Below are positions 18,540-28,677 of a stretch of 64,000 bases of DNA, one piece after another. Location of the stretch: assembly GCA_009746045.1 (NCBI GenBank), contig RPFO01001857.1:1-64000 (forward strand), written 5' to 3'. Positions within the stretch are counted from its first letter, which is position 1; each line of letters begins with the position of its first letter. The stretch comes from Mesostigma viride. Its lineage: Eukaryota; Streptophyta; Mesostigmatophyceae; Mesostigmatales; Mesostigmataceae. Below the pieces are notes generated by a model. That model made no database searches. It was not told the origin of the DNA and saw only the letters and a program-made list of their open reading frames with translations. Both the position numbers and the translations under genes were made by a program.

Positions 18540-18911
18540 GTATACAACAGATTTACATATTAACCCCTGTCAATGAATGGATCTTATCCGTTTTTTTTTC
18601 GCTCACTCATCTCGGTTCGATTGGGAACTGATAAGCGAGGGGCTTGTAATGTGACCGTGCCGGGAGGCGTCCATGTAGGAAGAGGGTCCAGGAAGCGGGA
18701 GTGGGCGGCCAGGGTGTCCGGATGGAAGCGGGTGTGCGTTGGCATCGTGTGGTTTAAGCCGCGAGCCTTTTTTCGAGGATTTCGACGCGTCGGCGACGAG
18801 ATCCGGCGGGAGGAGCGACCCCGCGATCACGGTCCCCTCGTTCTTGTTCGCGTGCACTTGGCGTGGCCGGAAACAGCGGAGAAGGGACGTCATTGACGGA
18901 TGGGGAGAGAA
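18540..18911. other. Intergenic stretch, possible 96-aa reading frame
   Basis: A minus-strand frame, 18,603-18,893, encodes a Ser/Pro-rich, low-complexity 96-aa protein with no recognisable motif; a plus-strand frame covers the same bases. Neither is convincing. An oligo-T run (18,591-18,599) lies near the gene start at 18,539. Confidence 0.25.
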
Positions 18912-19376
18912 TTATTTCGCGTCGGTCTGCGCGTCGCGCACGACGGAGCGCGTCTGGAGTCGCTGGAGCACGTGAGACGTCACCGACGTGTAGAAGGCGG
19001 AGACCGCCAGCTTGACGTATAGAACGATCGCGATGGACGCCGACGCGCGCAACCACCCCGCGCGGATCCAGTCGGGGACGAAGATCACGCACGTCACGAT
19101 TCCGTACAAAACGTGTGGCAGAGCGCGAAGGAATTGGAACGTCCGGTGGTTCTCCTTGTTCACGCGTCGCACGAGGGCCCTATCCACGAAGAACGCCAAG
19201 ACGGCGAAGATGACAGGGAAGAACAAGAGGTTCGCGACGCGGTACCCTCCGCCGAACGACAAGTACAGTACGGACGTCGGCGGAGGCGTGGCGGGCGGCG
19301 CGGATTGGAACGACTCGATCCGGGGCGGTTTCAAATCGTTCGTGACCGTCGGTGTCGGTCGTGTCGGTGTTTCCAT
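18912..19376 (-). CDS. Three-segment membrane protein
   Basis: 154-aa intact frame. After a 45-residue Pro/Thr-rich N-terminus there are hydrophobic segments at about residues 50-68 (LLFFPVIFAVLAFFV), 88-104 (LPHVLYGIVTCVIFVP) and 110-130 (ASIAIVLYVKLAVSAFY). It is probably an integral membrane protein of the virion or of host membranes. No family is recognised. The start lies close to that of the divergent gene at 19,436, so the 60 bp between them must hold both promoters. Confidence 0.6.
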   Translation of the reverse strand: METPTRPTPTVTNDLKPPRIESFQSAPPATPPPTSVLYLSFGGGYRVANLLFFPVIFAVLAFFVDRALVRRVNKENHRTFQFLRALPHVLYGIVTCVIFVPDWIRAGWLRASASIAIVLYVKLAVSAFYTSVTSHVLQRLQTRSVVRDAQTDAK

Positions 19377-19389
19377 TCCTATACCGATG

Positions 19390-19398
19390 CTATAAAAG
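19390..19398 (+). promoter_or_regulatory. TATA box
   Basis: ctataaaag lies 38-46 bp upstream of the ATG at 19,436 in the short divergent gap, with the spacing of a eukaryote-like core promoter. It supports 19,436 over the upstream in-frame ATG at 19,352. Confidence 0.5.
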
Positions 19399-19435
19399 GC
19401 GAACGAGAGCCCATGGCGAGCGTTCTGTCTCCAAC

Positions 19436-20245
19436 ATGTTGCGCATCGACCGAAACCTTCACACCAACCTGTCCAGGTTCAAAATGATGATGGAAGGGTC
19501 CGTCGTCGACCCGGATTACTTGCAGCCCATGGTCGAGGAATTGGGCAAGTACGCGCTCAAGTCCTGTCCGTTAAACGTGCCGCAGTCGTACGTCGCCGAA
19601 TTACACAGGGCGTGTCTCGGGGCTCTGCTGTTCCCGAAAGAGGCGCGAGAACAGTACGGGTGTCCGGTGTTCGCCGTCGCCCGCTCAACGTCCTTGCAAT
19701 ACCTGTCCGGTTTCGACGGAATGTCGATATCCCCCTCGCAGTGGAGGGACCTGTACGCCGCCGTCGACGCCGAAATCCACGATCGTCGAGACGGCGAGGC
19801 GCCGGCGCCGGACTTCTCGAAGCGCGCGGGGGACTTTGACTCCGCCGTCGCCCTGTTTCATGACTCGCGGTTGTCCGAGTTTGTAGCGGAAGTCGATCAA
19901 GTCGGGGTCTTGCAAACGCTCGCGTCGCACTTTGTACGCAGAGCTCAAAGCGACGACCCCGTCGACTCCGCTCTCTTGCGACTCGCCCTCGCCACCGCCA
20001 TGCACGCCGCCGACGTGGACGTGGTCGCCGTCTGCTCCCTAGTGCACGTCGCGTCCATGGTGCAGGCCAAGGGGGTCACGCGCGAAGTCGCGGAAGCCCT
20101 CGTGAACGCCATACTCGGGGTCGCCAAGGACGTGTACCAACATGCCAGCGGGTTGACGCCGTTCCACGCGGTGGCCTCCGCCATCGCCCATTTGATAGTG
20201 GTGAACGGTCCTCACGAGTCCGCCATGAACTTGGACCTTTTGTGA
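19436..20245 (+). CDS. Uncharacterised helical 269-aa protein
   Basis: Intact frame; the start at 19,436 is chosen because a TATA box lies just upstream and an earlier in-frame ATG would place the promoter inside the gene. The C-terminal 140 residues are rich in Ala, Val and His and strongly helical. There are no Cys pairs, signal peptide or membrane segment. No family is recognised. An ATAAATAAA signal follows the stop (20,258-20,266), shared with the convergent small gene 20,267-20,506. Confidence 0.55.
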   Translation: MLRIDRNLHTNLSRFKMMMEGSVVDPDYLQPMVEELGKYALKSCPLNVPQSYVAELHRACLGALLFPKEAREQYGCPVFAVARSTSLQYLSGFDGMSISPSQWRDLYAAVDAEIHDRRDGEAPAPDFSKRAGDFDSAVALFHDSRLSEFVAEVDQVGVLQTLASHFVRRAQSDDPVDSALLRLALATAMHAADVDVVAVCSLVHVASMVQAKGVTREVAEALVNAILGVAKDVYQHASGLTPFHAVASAIAHLIVVNGPHESAMNLDLL

Positions 20246-20266
20246 TACATATTCGGATAAATAAAG

Positions 20267-20506
20267 TTATTTACAACGTCTCCTGGCTCTCAACGTCGCC
20301 ATTTTGCGCCACATTTTCTGGGGTTTGGGGGTGGGTGCGGGGGCGGCGGGGGGCGATAACCGCCGTCGGGATATGGTTTCGATCGCGTCGATGAACTCCG
20401 CGTCCGTTTCCGCGGCCTTGAGCGCGTCGATCAGATCCGACGGTAGCCCGCCGAGTTGTTCGAACATTTTGATCATGGCCGTCCGATCGATCTCGAAATC
20501 GTCCAT
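20267..20506 (-). CDS. Small 79-aa protein with basic tail
   Basis: Residues 1-50 are acidic and helical (MDDFEIDRTAM, EQLGGLPSDLIDAL); residues 51-79 are Pro- and Arg/Lys-rich and end in a basic cluster. It is convergent with the helical protein gene and 21 bp from its stop. A small DNA-binding or scaffold peptide is conceivable; nothing identifies it. Confidence 0.45.
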   Translation of the reverse strand: MDDFEIDRTAMIKMFEQLGGLPSDLIDALKAAETDAEFIDAIETISRRRLSPPAAPAPTPKPQKMWRKMATLRARRRCK

Positions 20507-20656
20507 CGTCTCGATATACGCGGCGGTTATATTTGTAACCCCATTCCAACACGATCGTGTCGGCTAACCGACATCGGTCGGAAGGGTTGATAAGCCGCCT
20601 CTCGCTCCTCCTCCTCATCTCTCTCGACGGATTATTCTCCGGGGGCTCTGTAGGGA

Positions 20657-21850
20657 ATGAGGAAAAAACTACCTCCTGTTAGGATATGTCGGAGTCTGGC
20701 CTTGAACGCGTCGGTCGTGAAGGGTATAGGGAAGAGACGGTTCTCCCCGCTCACGGTGGTCGATATCCGTCAGCTGTGTACGAAACTGGGGTTCGTCACC
20801 CCCAAATGGATCACCAAGCGGCAGGCGGAAGCCAGTCTGGTCGCCGTGCTGGCCGCGCGCAAGATCCAGCGATGGGCGAGGAGGACGTTCCTCGCGAGGG
20901 CCAAGGCGATCGCGCGCATCAAGAAGCACGTCGCCCTGTTCCCGAAAAACAAGGAGGACATGATCATGCTCGAACCGCTCCCGCACAAATCCCGCGTGTT
21001 CAAGCTCGTGTTGCCGGACAGGACCGTCATTGGGTTCGACGCTCCGAGGCTCGCGGAATTCATACTGGATTCCGGGACCTTCGAGGATCCTGTCACGCGG
21101 CACGCCTTCAACGAGGTCGAGCTGAATCGGCTCGACCGCCAGGTCCAACGTTTAGGGTTTCAACGCCGGTCGACCCTCCATCTGTTCCGCCATCCCGAGA
21201 TCGTCAAGGCGAAGAAGGACAAGGCCTCGCTTGTCATGGGACTCGAGCGCATGGCGGCCGAGATGGTGGAGATGATGATCCAGCTGGCGGAGAACGGGGA
21301 AGCCGGGCGGGAGACGATGATGATGCTGGACGGGGACTACGTCCCCCAGTGGCACGCGTACTTTTGCCAGCTGGTCGCGGTCGACCCCCACGCTGGATAC
21401 ACCGGCCTCATGACCTACAAGGGGATGGTCAAGGCGGCGCTGTCGAAGGAGGTGGGCGAGGACGTCATGGCGTCGGACACCCAGATACGCAATCGACAAC
21501 TGGTGCTGAACTACGTGTCGCATCTCCTGGACTCGTACCAAGTGAGAGGGTTCGGGGGAGCGCCCCCGCCTGCGCCTGTCGTGTACCAGTTACCCGCCTC
21601 CTCGCTGTCCGCCTCGCGACTGTTTGTCGATCCTGTCTCGTACGCGGTACCGGGAATGTCCGTGTATCAGCTCGTGCAGATGTTGGCCGCGGGCGTGGCT
21701 GACGCACAGGAGGGGACGCATCCTTTCCCGCCTCCGGATACCTCCTCCCCGGTCTTCGCCGCCCCCGCGAGCGTCGTGGTCCCCCCCGGCCGATACCGGC
21801 GTCCGAGTTCGACGAGCGTCCGCTCGGATGGGAGCGCGCGCTGGCCTTGA
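20657..21850 (+). CDS. IQ-motif protein with a U-box-like segment
   Basis: 397-aa intact frame. Residues 69-80 (KIQRWARRTFLA) fit an IQ calmodulin-binding motif. Residues 138-165 (SGTFEDPVTRHAFNEVELNRL) have the DPV/T-R core seen in U-box/RING-related domains of other giant-virus proteins. The last 120 residues are Pro/Ala-rich and probably disordered. It might be an E3-like or calmodulin-regulated factor; the function is inferred from short motifs. An AATAAA follows the stop at about 21,894. Confidence 0.5.
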   Translation: MRKKLPPVRICRSLALNASVVKGIGKRRFSPLTVVDIRQLCTKLGFVTPKWITKRQAEASLVAVLAARKIQRWARRTFLARAKAIARIKKHVALFPKNKEDMIMLEPLPHKSRVFKLVLPDRTVIGFDAPRLAEFILDSGTFEDPVTRHAFNEVELNRLDRQVQRLGFQRRSTLHLFRHPEIVKAKKDKASLVMGLERMAAEMVEMMIQLAENGEAGRETMMMLDGDYVPQWHAYFCQLVAVDPHAGYTGLMTYKGMVKAALSKEVGEDVMASDTQIRNRQLVLNYVSHLLDSYQVRGFGGAPPPAPVVYQLPASSLSASRLFVDPVSYAVPGMSVYQLVQMLAAGVADAQEGTHPFPPPDTSSPVFAAPASVVVPPGRYRRPSSTSVRSDGSARWP

Positions 21851-21904
21851 TGCAAGGAGATGTAGACTCGATGTGAATGATGATGTCGATGATCAATAAA
21901 GCAT

Positions 21905-22620
21905 TTATTTATTCCGTCTCTTACGTTTGCTAGATACGGGTGTCGTCTTCTTCTTGCGCGCGGGCGTAGCTCTCTTTCGCCTCCGCTTTGTCTGTCCAAC
22001 ACTGTGATCGTCGTCCCACCCGTTCGTCGCGGCGTCCCCGTAGTAGACATCCCACCCGCTCGGGCCGGTCCATTCGGGTGCTGCCGACGCCCCCTCCCAC
22101 ATGTTCGGGGGGAGGGGGCGCCCCATCCGGTGGGGCGTTGGTAGGGACGCGTGTTCTCGGCCGTCGCGCGGTCCACGGCGAGGAGTCCGGCGCCGTACGA
22201 GTGCGCGGGCGCCGAAGGGTCGGCGGAGCGGTCGGGGGTGGGCAACATGAGATGCATGTTGTCGATGAGAGCGCGTTTGTCCATCCTTTTCGCGGCTATT
22301 CCCCGCATCTTTTCGTGCACGTCGATCGCCGCGTGACGCGACCCGCGAACGAACTCGGGCGCGAATCGCCACCCTTTGTCCCACGTGTCGCTCGCGAGTC
22401 TTTCCGCCTCTTGGTCGTAAAAGTACCGGTGACCCCACGCGGAACCGTCGGGCGGAGGTCGCGATACCCCGGACGCGTTCGTCACGCGGTCGTACGGGTT
22501 CCAATGGCCGTCGATCATTCTCCGCAGTTCCAATTCGTGCAGTATCATGTCGGGGTCGTCCAACCGGTCCTGCGCGGCGTGGTACGCCTTGTTGATGTTC
22601 TTGCGGTCCACCAGCGGCAT
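21905..22620 (-). CDS. Uncharacterised protein with Lys/Arg-rich tail, one frameshift
   Basis: From the ATG at 22,620 the frame is clear for about 170 residues, then must shift near the G-runs at 22,105-22,120 to continue through a WEGAS...GWDVYYGD segment and a strongly basic tail (KRKRRNK) to the stop at 21,905. Length about 238 aa. The C-terminal basic run suggests nucleic-acid binding or nuclear targeting. No family is recognised. The next gene upstream, also minus strand, is the SprT-like protease. Confidence 0.5.
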
Positions 22621-22704
22621 GACTTGCGTCAGTACCCCCCCGGCAGTTCTGAAGACAGGGGCCCGTGTCCTGTGCCCTTTAACGGCCGCGGCATGTCTTC
22701 ACAC

Positions 22705-24007
22705 TTACTTGAGAGATTTAGAAGAACGAGCCCTCTTGCGTTGGATCTTCGAGATGGGGTCTTGTACGGGGTGTTCCGTGTGACCCAAAACCTCGGCCAT
22801 GGCGTAGAGTCTCTTCTCGCGCGTGTCTTCGTCCTCGGGGTCGAACAAGGGCAGGTAGTACGACGACTTCCTTTTCTTCCTCCCCGACTCTATGCGTGCG
22901 GCCTGCTTCGGTCTGCGATTCGCATCTCCTCCAATCCTATTCGATCCCCTCGCGATTGCCTTGTTCGAGTTCAGCTCGCGTGTACGGCAAGGTGCTGTTG
23001 TAATACGAGACTTATCGGTAGACGCGCCTCGAGGAGGTAATTTCACCTCCAAAAAATCTCCCGTTTCGTCGAAAGAGGGAATCTTATTCTTTTCTATCAC
23101 GTGGCCGAAGTAGTCGTGAGTGGTGTCGAGTCCGTTGAACAGCCGATTGTGGCGTTGGAAATCGGGGCCGTGGTAGTCGTATTTCAGGTCGGTCGCAGGG
23201 GCCCATCTCGCGTTCGCAGAATGGACCATCTCATGAGCTAGGGTCTGCAAAAGTTGCTGGGCGTCGTTTCGGATCAGACTTCCCTCTCCTATCAAAAACC
23301 TGTCTTTGTCAACTGCGCCTCTCTCGAATTCGTCCTTGTTGATGGCGATTTTGTGTTTTCCGAGCGCGTACGCTGAGCCAACGTTGGCATACCCCTCGCC
23401 CTCATTTTCGAGTCTCAACAGGACCTCGTGCATCGGGAACGAGTTGTTGAAGAAGTTCTTGTTGACGATCATCCCTGCCGTCCTCAAGTCCTTCTCCGTG
23501 AGTTGTAACTTGCCATCCTTCACCAGCTCGTCCCTCTTGTGTCCGGTTAGATTCTCGAACTCTCGAATGGCCTTGTTCCAACGCCCTCTCATACCGCCAA
23601 GGGGGGGCGTACCTGTTGCGTGGCCTTCGTCATTCCTGGCCCAACCTGTCGATTCCAATTGGCGCCCCTTGCGCGCACCAACTCGTTGAGGTCAATCTCC
23701 CCCTATCGACCTTTTCCGAGAACTCGCGAAACCGTCGCGCCGTTTCTTCCTTCGACCATCCTGAAATCTTGTTCTTGAGATCGATTCCGTTCAATTCGTT
23801 GAACTCGACCCACTTGTTCGGGAGCTCGTTGCGACCCGTTGCCGGGTTGTAAAATGTCTCGGCAGGTTCCTCCAGTTTGACATGCACCCTAGGGGTGGGC
23901 ACGGCGTGAATGCTCCTACGTTTCTTTGGTACATTCTTCATGGTTCGGTCCCACCTGTCCGCCTCCTTTTCAGCTTTTTCCATCGCTTTCAATATTTTTT
24001 TGTCCAT
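22705..24007 (-). CDS. SprT-like zinc metalloprotease, two frameshifts
   Basis: A start at 24,007 gives a charged N-terminus, then shifts near a CCCCC run (about 23,699) and a GGGGGGG run (23,603-23,609) join it to the metalloprotease half. The catalytic motif HEMVHSANARW has the H-E-x2-H form and is followed by YHGPDFQRH, which supplies the third ligand, as in SprT/Wss1 proteases. Such enzymes cut DNA-protein crosslinks in eukaryotes and could clear proteins from viral DNA. The C-terminal 90 residues are basic and probably disordered. If the shifts are real mutations, the N-terminal third would be lost while the protease half could still be read. Confidence 0.6.
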
Positions 24008-24061
24008 GATCGCGAGCTGCTCGTCCGAAAGAGGGGGCCATCCGTTTCGGCGCGGAAGGCT

Positions 24062-24267
24062 TTATTTGCCCCGTTTCAGCGTCTTCTCTTTCGCGACCGC
24101 TTCGGTGATACTCAACCCCGGCTCCTCGCGGTCGGCATTGACCTCTTCGTCGCTCACACCCTCGACCTCGCCCGCCCTCGCGACGTGACTCTTCCTCGTC
24201 CTAGTACGCGCGGCCTCGCGGCCCGCGGCTTCTTAGATGGCGCGGATGCGGGCTTTCGTACGGGCAT
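24062..24267 (-). CDS. Small basic protein, one frameshift
   Basis: From the ATG at 24,267 the first 20 or so codons are Lys/Arg/Pro/Ala-rich. A one-base shift near 24,205 leads into an acidic-basic C-terminus ending in ...KEKTLKRGK and a TAA at 24,062 with an AATAAA-type signal. Together about 67 aa. It lies between two minus-strand genes and fills an otherwise empty 300-bp gap. It looks like a small DNA-binding or histone-tail-like protein. Confidence is low because of size and the needed shift. Confidence 0.35.
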
Positions 24268-24309
24268 TTGTGTTAATGATAAGCGCAGAATAAATCACGG
24301 AGGACCGTT

Positions 24310-25077
24310 TCAGTACCCTTCCCCTGTCCGGAACACGTACAGTTTCCGCTTCGTCACGGTCCCGCGGACCTTGTTGTCCACCACGCGCGCGTCGACCGAC
24401 TCGAACAGTGCCAGGCCGATATCGCCGCGCGATACGACGCATTCCTTGTTCGTGGCCGTGGGCGACGCCTGTCGTCGCAGGTTGGTCATGAGCGCGTCGA
24501 TGTGCGCGCGGGAGTAGGTCTGTCGGGGCACGGACGAGTACTTGATCGACGGCATCGGGATGATGGACGGGTTCGGGTACGCGTTCTCCGGGATCAGTTG
24601 CAACACCGAAAAGGTCGAGTCCGTGTCGTCGAACACCACGTGGAAGGGGCCCAGTCGGTAGCTCTTACTGACCTTGCCTCGGAGTCTGCGCGCCACCTCC
24701 GACTCGGGGAGTTTGCACTGGGCCTCGGAGATCTCGTCCACGTCCTTCAGGCGCCCGAATTCGTCCGGCCGCTTCACGAGGATGGTCGACAGGAGGATCT
24801 CGCGGGGCACGTCGAGGACTTGCAACTGCGCCATCAGAACGTTCCGCTGGCGCGTGTTGTGATACTCGTCCGCAGCGACCTCCGCGTCGGATCGGTGCGG
24901 GGGGCGGGTGGGACGCGCCGGCGGCACCAAGACCCCGAGGGCATCTGTCGCATCAGAGGACACAACCGGCGTGTCCGGGGACGATTCGGGCGAGACGTTG
25001 TGGCGGTTGTTCGCGATGTGGAAAATCAGCACCGCCGACGCGATGACCAGGAGACCTATCAAAAATTCGCTCATCAT
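24310..25077 (-). CDS. Single-pass membrane protein, 255 aa
   Basis: The start at 25,077 (MMSEFLIGLLVIASAVLIF) gives an N-terminal transmembrane anchor. Longer in-frame extensions upstream are antisense to the next gene and low complexity. A Pro/Ser-rich spacer follows, then a 170-residue soluble domain with no recognised fold. It probably sits in the virion inner membrane or another viral membrane. It is divergent from 25,142-26,409, with under 70 bp between starts. Confidence 0.55.
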   Translation of the reverse strand: MMSEFLIGLLVIASAVLIFHIANNRHNVSPESSPDTPVVSSDATDALGVLVPPARPTRPPHRSDAEVAADEYHNTRQRNVLMAQLQVLDVPREILLSTILVKRPDEFGRLKDVDEISEAQCKLPESEVARRLRGKVSKSYRLGPFHVVFDDTDSTFSVLQLIPENAYPNPSIIPMPSIKYSSVPRQTYSRAHIDALMTNLRRQASPTATNKECVVSRGDIGLALFESVDARVVDNKVRGTVTKRKLYVFRTGEGY

Positions 25078-25141
25078 GTCCGGCCGTATACGAGTAGGCG
25101 GCGGTTTTTTTGGCAGGCGCGTTCGAGACGAAGTCAAAGTT

Positions 25142-26409
25142 ATGTGCGCGGGTTCGTATACGGAATCCATGGCCGCGCGTTTCATGGGGGTCGACATCGT
25201 CGAAGACGAAGACGATATGCCGGTCGTCAAGGGAGGGCATCGCAGGCCCGAACCGTCGAGCGCCAGGCACGTCGATCCGAGTGGCGGGGGCGGGGGCGGG
25301 GGCGGGGGCGACGAGATCTTCGAGATGCTCGCGAACCCGCGCAAGGCCCGGTCCCCGTTCGCGCCCCCGCCCCCTCCGCCGCACGCGATGGGCGGCGAGG
25401 ACGACGGTTCGTTCGCGTTCGACGATTTTGGGGGCGAGGACGGGGACTTTGACGATGACGACGGGGGCGTCGGAAACGACGCGCCTCCGCGTGCCCCCGA
25501 GGCGCCCAAACCGACGCGCGAGGAGATCTTCAAGGAGAAGACCGACCTCCTGCATCGGCTGCACAGGCTGAAGGAGAGGGGGTTCGAGGTCCCTCAGTTC
25601 GACATGCGGTCCGATTTGGACGAGATGCGGTTCGAGTACTCGAAGATCGAGCGGGCCGCCGAGTGTCGGAACGCGGTGAACATGATGCGGCAGATCCTGG
25701 TCGCCGGGACGAGCGCCGTCCAATTCCTCAACAGTCGGTACGACCCCATCGGCCTGAAACTCGACGGGTGGTCCGAGAGCGTCATGGCCAACATCGGAGA
25801 CTACGACAACGTGTTCGAGCGGCTGTACGACAAGCACCGCGGGAAGGTGGCAATGGCGCCCGAGATCGAGCTCATCCTCATGGTCGGCGGCTCGGCGCTC
25901 ATGTTCCATATGACCGCGAGTTTCACGCGCGCGGGACTCCCGTCCATGTCGGAGATCGCTAAGCAGGACCCGGAGCTCATGAAGTCCCTCCTCAAGGTCA
26001 TGATGAAGAACAGCATGGACCCGGGGTCCTCCCGCCCCCCCCGCCTGCTCGAGCCCCCGCCACGCCCGCGGCCGGGGGGAAGGAGCCGTACGTCATGAGG
26101 GGTCCGATGGCGGCCGGATTCGACATGGGAGGGATGATGGACGGGGCCCGCGCGAGGGCGCACGCGCCGCCGCTCACGTCGCTCGACCGCATCGTCGAGG
26201 ACACGCTCAGCTCCACCCGTCCCGCGGCCGCCGTCATCGTCGAGACCTTAGACGGCAAGTTCGACGACGAGAGCGTCAACGGCAGCGTCATGGGGGACAG
26301 CGACGACGTCCGCACCGTGCAGCTCGACGGCACGACGAAGAAGAAGAGGGGCACGCGAAAAAAGAAGGCGTCCGACGTCGACGTCCACAGGGTGGAAATG
26401 GAAGTCTGA
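25142..26409 (+). CDS. Conserved NCLDV-type structural-like protein, one frameshift
   Basis: Gly- and Asp-rich disordered N-terminus (poly-Gly at about residues 45-60), then a helical domain of about 170 residues (KEKTDLLHRLHRLKERGFEV ... VGGSALMFHMTASF) that resembles a conserved uncharacterised giant-virus family (DUF5767-like, from memory, not checked). After a C-run near 26,030-26,037 the frame must shift to continue into a C-terminal domain and a Lys-rich tail. ATG at 25,142 or 25,169 are both possible. It is likely virion-associated by analogy. Confidence 0.5.
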
Positions 26410-26443
26410 AGGAGGATTTAATTCTCCGTCTACGCTTAGTAGA

Positions 26444-26910
26444 ATGGACAAGACTCTGGGATTCTGCTCGCGTTCGTGTTGGCGCTCGTCGCGTCCACCG
26501 CGTACGCCGTTGCGAGATGGCGGAAATCGTCCGGCGGGTCGCCTGACGTCGCGGGGTCAACTGACGCGTCGCCCCCCTCCTCGGCCGCGTCTCCGGCGGG
26601 GGACGACGAACAGGTGCGGTTCTGGGTCGATCAGGTCTCGGCCAAGGCGAAGGAGAGCGGGAAGTTGGAGATGCCTTCGCCGCAAGAGGTCGCGCTGCGC
26701 ATGCATCTCTCGGAATGCAACGACGCCGTGCCGTGCGGCGAACGCGTGCTCAACGTCATGGGGAGGATCGCCGAAGGAGTCGTGGAGAAGAAGGAGATCA
26801 AGAACGTCGTCGACGCGATCGATTACTGGTCCTTGCGGGTCGCGACGGGGTACCCTGTGCCCACCGCGGAACAGATCTTGGCCAAGGGGTCGGATCGCAC
26901 CCCTGTCTGA
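26444..26910 (+). CDS. Membrane-anchored protein, frameshift near the start
   Basis: ATG at 26,444; after four codons a one-base shift is needed to enter GILLAFVLALVASTAYAVAR, a clear N-terminal TM/signal anchor. A Ser/Pro spacer and a helical domain of about 100 residues with two conserved-looking Cys follow. Without the shift the long alternative frame is Arg-rich and non-protein-like. Probably a type II/III membrane protein of the particle. Confidence 0.5.
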
Positions 26911-26936
26911 GCCAGACGCCGCCGTGCGCGTCCGAG

Positions 26937-27488
26937 ATGAGGGGGATCATCAACGGTCTCCGAGTGACGCAACACATGGCGAAGTTCGAGAAGGTGGACG
27001 CGTTCAACCAGCACGAGCGGGAGCTGAGAGAGCAGTTCGTGCGAGACTGGAAAGACGGGGTCGCCGCGAAGAAGGTTCTAGAAGGCGAGGAGGCCAAAAC
27101 GTCGGCGTACATGACCCTGTGTAAGCAGAAGCGGCTCCGGGGCGTCAACTGTGACGCCAACTACGAAGCGTTGCAGAACAGCATACGGAAGGAACTCGGG
27201 CTACCGGTCGTCGGCATCGTCCCGGGAACCACCAAGACGGCCGGGGTGCCGGACCAGGGGACGGATCTGAACGATCCGAAACTCGACGAGATCACGTTCT
27301 ATCCGTTCGATATGTCGTCCGCAGCGGACGGTCCGATGATGGACGATGCCGACACGGCGTCGTTGGAACAGATGATGAAGGATCAAGGTGTCGGTCCGGA
27401 CCAGTCGATGGCGATGGGGGAGTTCATAAGGCCGGCCCTTGAGGCTCCCGCATCCACCGAGCGCATCCTCTCTCTCCTCGCCTCGTGA
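26937..27488 (+). CDS. Uncharacterised soluble 183-aa protein
   Basis: Start at 26,937, 26 bp after the previous stop; no RBS logic applies in a eukaryotic virus. The protein is helical in the first 90 residues and acidic, Met-rich in the last 60. No family is recognised. It is part of a co-directional set (25.1-28.6 kb). Confidence 0.5.
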   Translation: MRGIINGLRVTQHMAKFEKVDAFNQHERELREQFVRDWKDGVAAKKVLEGEEAKTSAYMTLCKQKRLRGVNCDANYEALQNSIRKELGLPVVGIVPGTTKTAGVPDQGTDLNDPKLDEITFYPFDMSSAADGPMMDDADTASLEQMMKDQGVGPDQSMAMGEFIRPALEAPASTERILSLLAS

Positions 27489-27500
27489 GCGGCCACCACC

Positions 27501-28634
27501 ATGACGGAACTGGGGGATTTCGACAAGCTCCCCCTCGAACTCCGTCGTCACATCATGCAGATCGTCGTCGACGAAGGCGCGGGCGACGCCGCGATGTGGA
27601 GTATCTCCTCCCAAGCCTGCATGGCCGAGATGTGGCCTCTCCTTCGAAAGACGATGTACGCGTGTCCGAAGAGTATCCGCGATGCCCTTCTCCCGGGATG
27701 GGATGTCGATCGGGAGCTGTCCGCCGTGCGGATCGCCGTGAAGGACGACGCGAACGCGGAGTTGACGCGATGGGGTGCGCGGCTCGACTTAGGAAGCGTC
27801 CAACACGATTACCCCCTCGATCTCCGCACCGTCAAGCTGCATTGGCGTCACGTCGCGGCCTTCCTGAAGCATCATCCGGGGATCGACATCGTCATCCTCG
27901 ACGCCGCGTCTGTCAAAATACCGAGCTTGGGTGTCTACTATTTCGAATACGCCGTCGTCCTGGCCCTGCTCCACGCGCGCCGATGGCTCGTGTCGTATCC
28001 GTGCGCCATGCTGGCCGTGTTTCCCGACCGGTTGGCTGTCCGTCATACCATCAACCGATGCAGAATCGACCAGGACTGGTTCGAACGACCCTTCGAGGGC
28101 CTCATGATGGCCAACTCGAACCGTCTCTTCTTGCGCGGGCCCAAGGCGGTGTACTGGGGCAAGGGCGTGGACGTCGCGGACTTGCTGCGTCACATCGATC
28201 CCATGAACGCCATCGACATGTCCGTCGCGGAGGGGTCGTGTCTCTGCGTCGAAGCCGACGCCGCGCACGACGTCCTCTCCAGGACGCGGCGGGGATCGGG
28301 ATCTCATCTCGTGATCACGGTGTACGGCGAGGGGGGTGACGTGTACAACGGACTCGTCACGGCGCGCGACCGCGAGTTCGCGAGCGTCACGATCGTGGGC
28401 GCGTCCGGGTGCGTCCAAGTGCCTTCCGGGAGGTTTCACGTCATGGGGGACATCGCGATCGAGGTCGACGGCGGTGACGCGACGGAGATCGTGGCGTGGG
28501 GGGGTCCGGAATGGGTGGCGATGGCCAGATCCCGCTCCGCGTTAGACTCGGCCCGCGTACGGTACCCGACGGAGGAGGAAAGGAAGGAGTTTGTCAAACG
28601 GTTCCCCGTGTGGTGGAAGGGTCTTACCTTTTAA
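27501..28634 (+). CDS. F-box-like protein, 377 aa
   Basis: Intact frame starting 12 bp after the previous stop. Residues 7-40 (FDKLPLELRRHIMQIVV) match the start of an F-box. The remainder has no ankyrin or WD repeat but several beta-rich stretches (VTIVGASGCVQVPSGRFHV). F-box proteins of giant viruses are thought to redirect host SCF ubiquitin ligases. The function is inferred only from the N-terminus. An AATAAA-type signal follows the stop (28,633-28,638). Confidence 0.55.
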   Translation: MTELGDFDKLPLELRRHIMQIVVDEGAGDAAMWSISSQACMAEMWPLLRKTMYACPKSIRDALLPGWDVDRELSAVRIAVKDDANAELTRWGARLDLGSVQHDYPLDLRTVKLHWRHVAAFLKHHPGIDIVILDAASVKIPSLGVYYFEYAVVLALLHARRWLVSYPCAMLAVFPDRLAVRHTINRCRIDQDWFERPFEGLMMANSNRLFLRGPKAVYWGKGVDVADLLRHIDPMNAIDMSVAEGSCLCVEADAAHDVLSRTRRGSGSHLVITVYGEGGDVYNGLVTARDREFASVTIVGASGCVQVPSGRFHVMGDIAIEVDGGDATEIVAWGGPEWVAMARSRSALDSARVRYPTEEERKEFVKRFPVWWKGLTF

Positions 28635-28677
28635 TAAATTCATTTCATCCATGTTCGGTTACGCAAAGTACAAATAA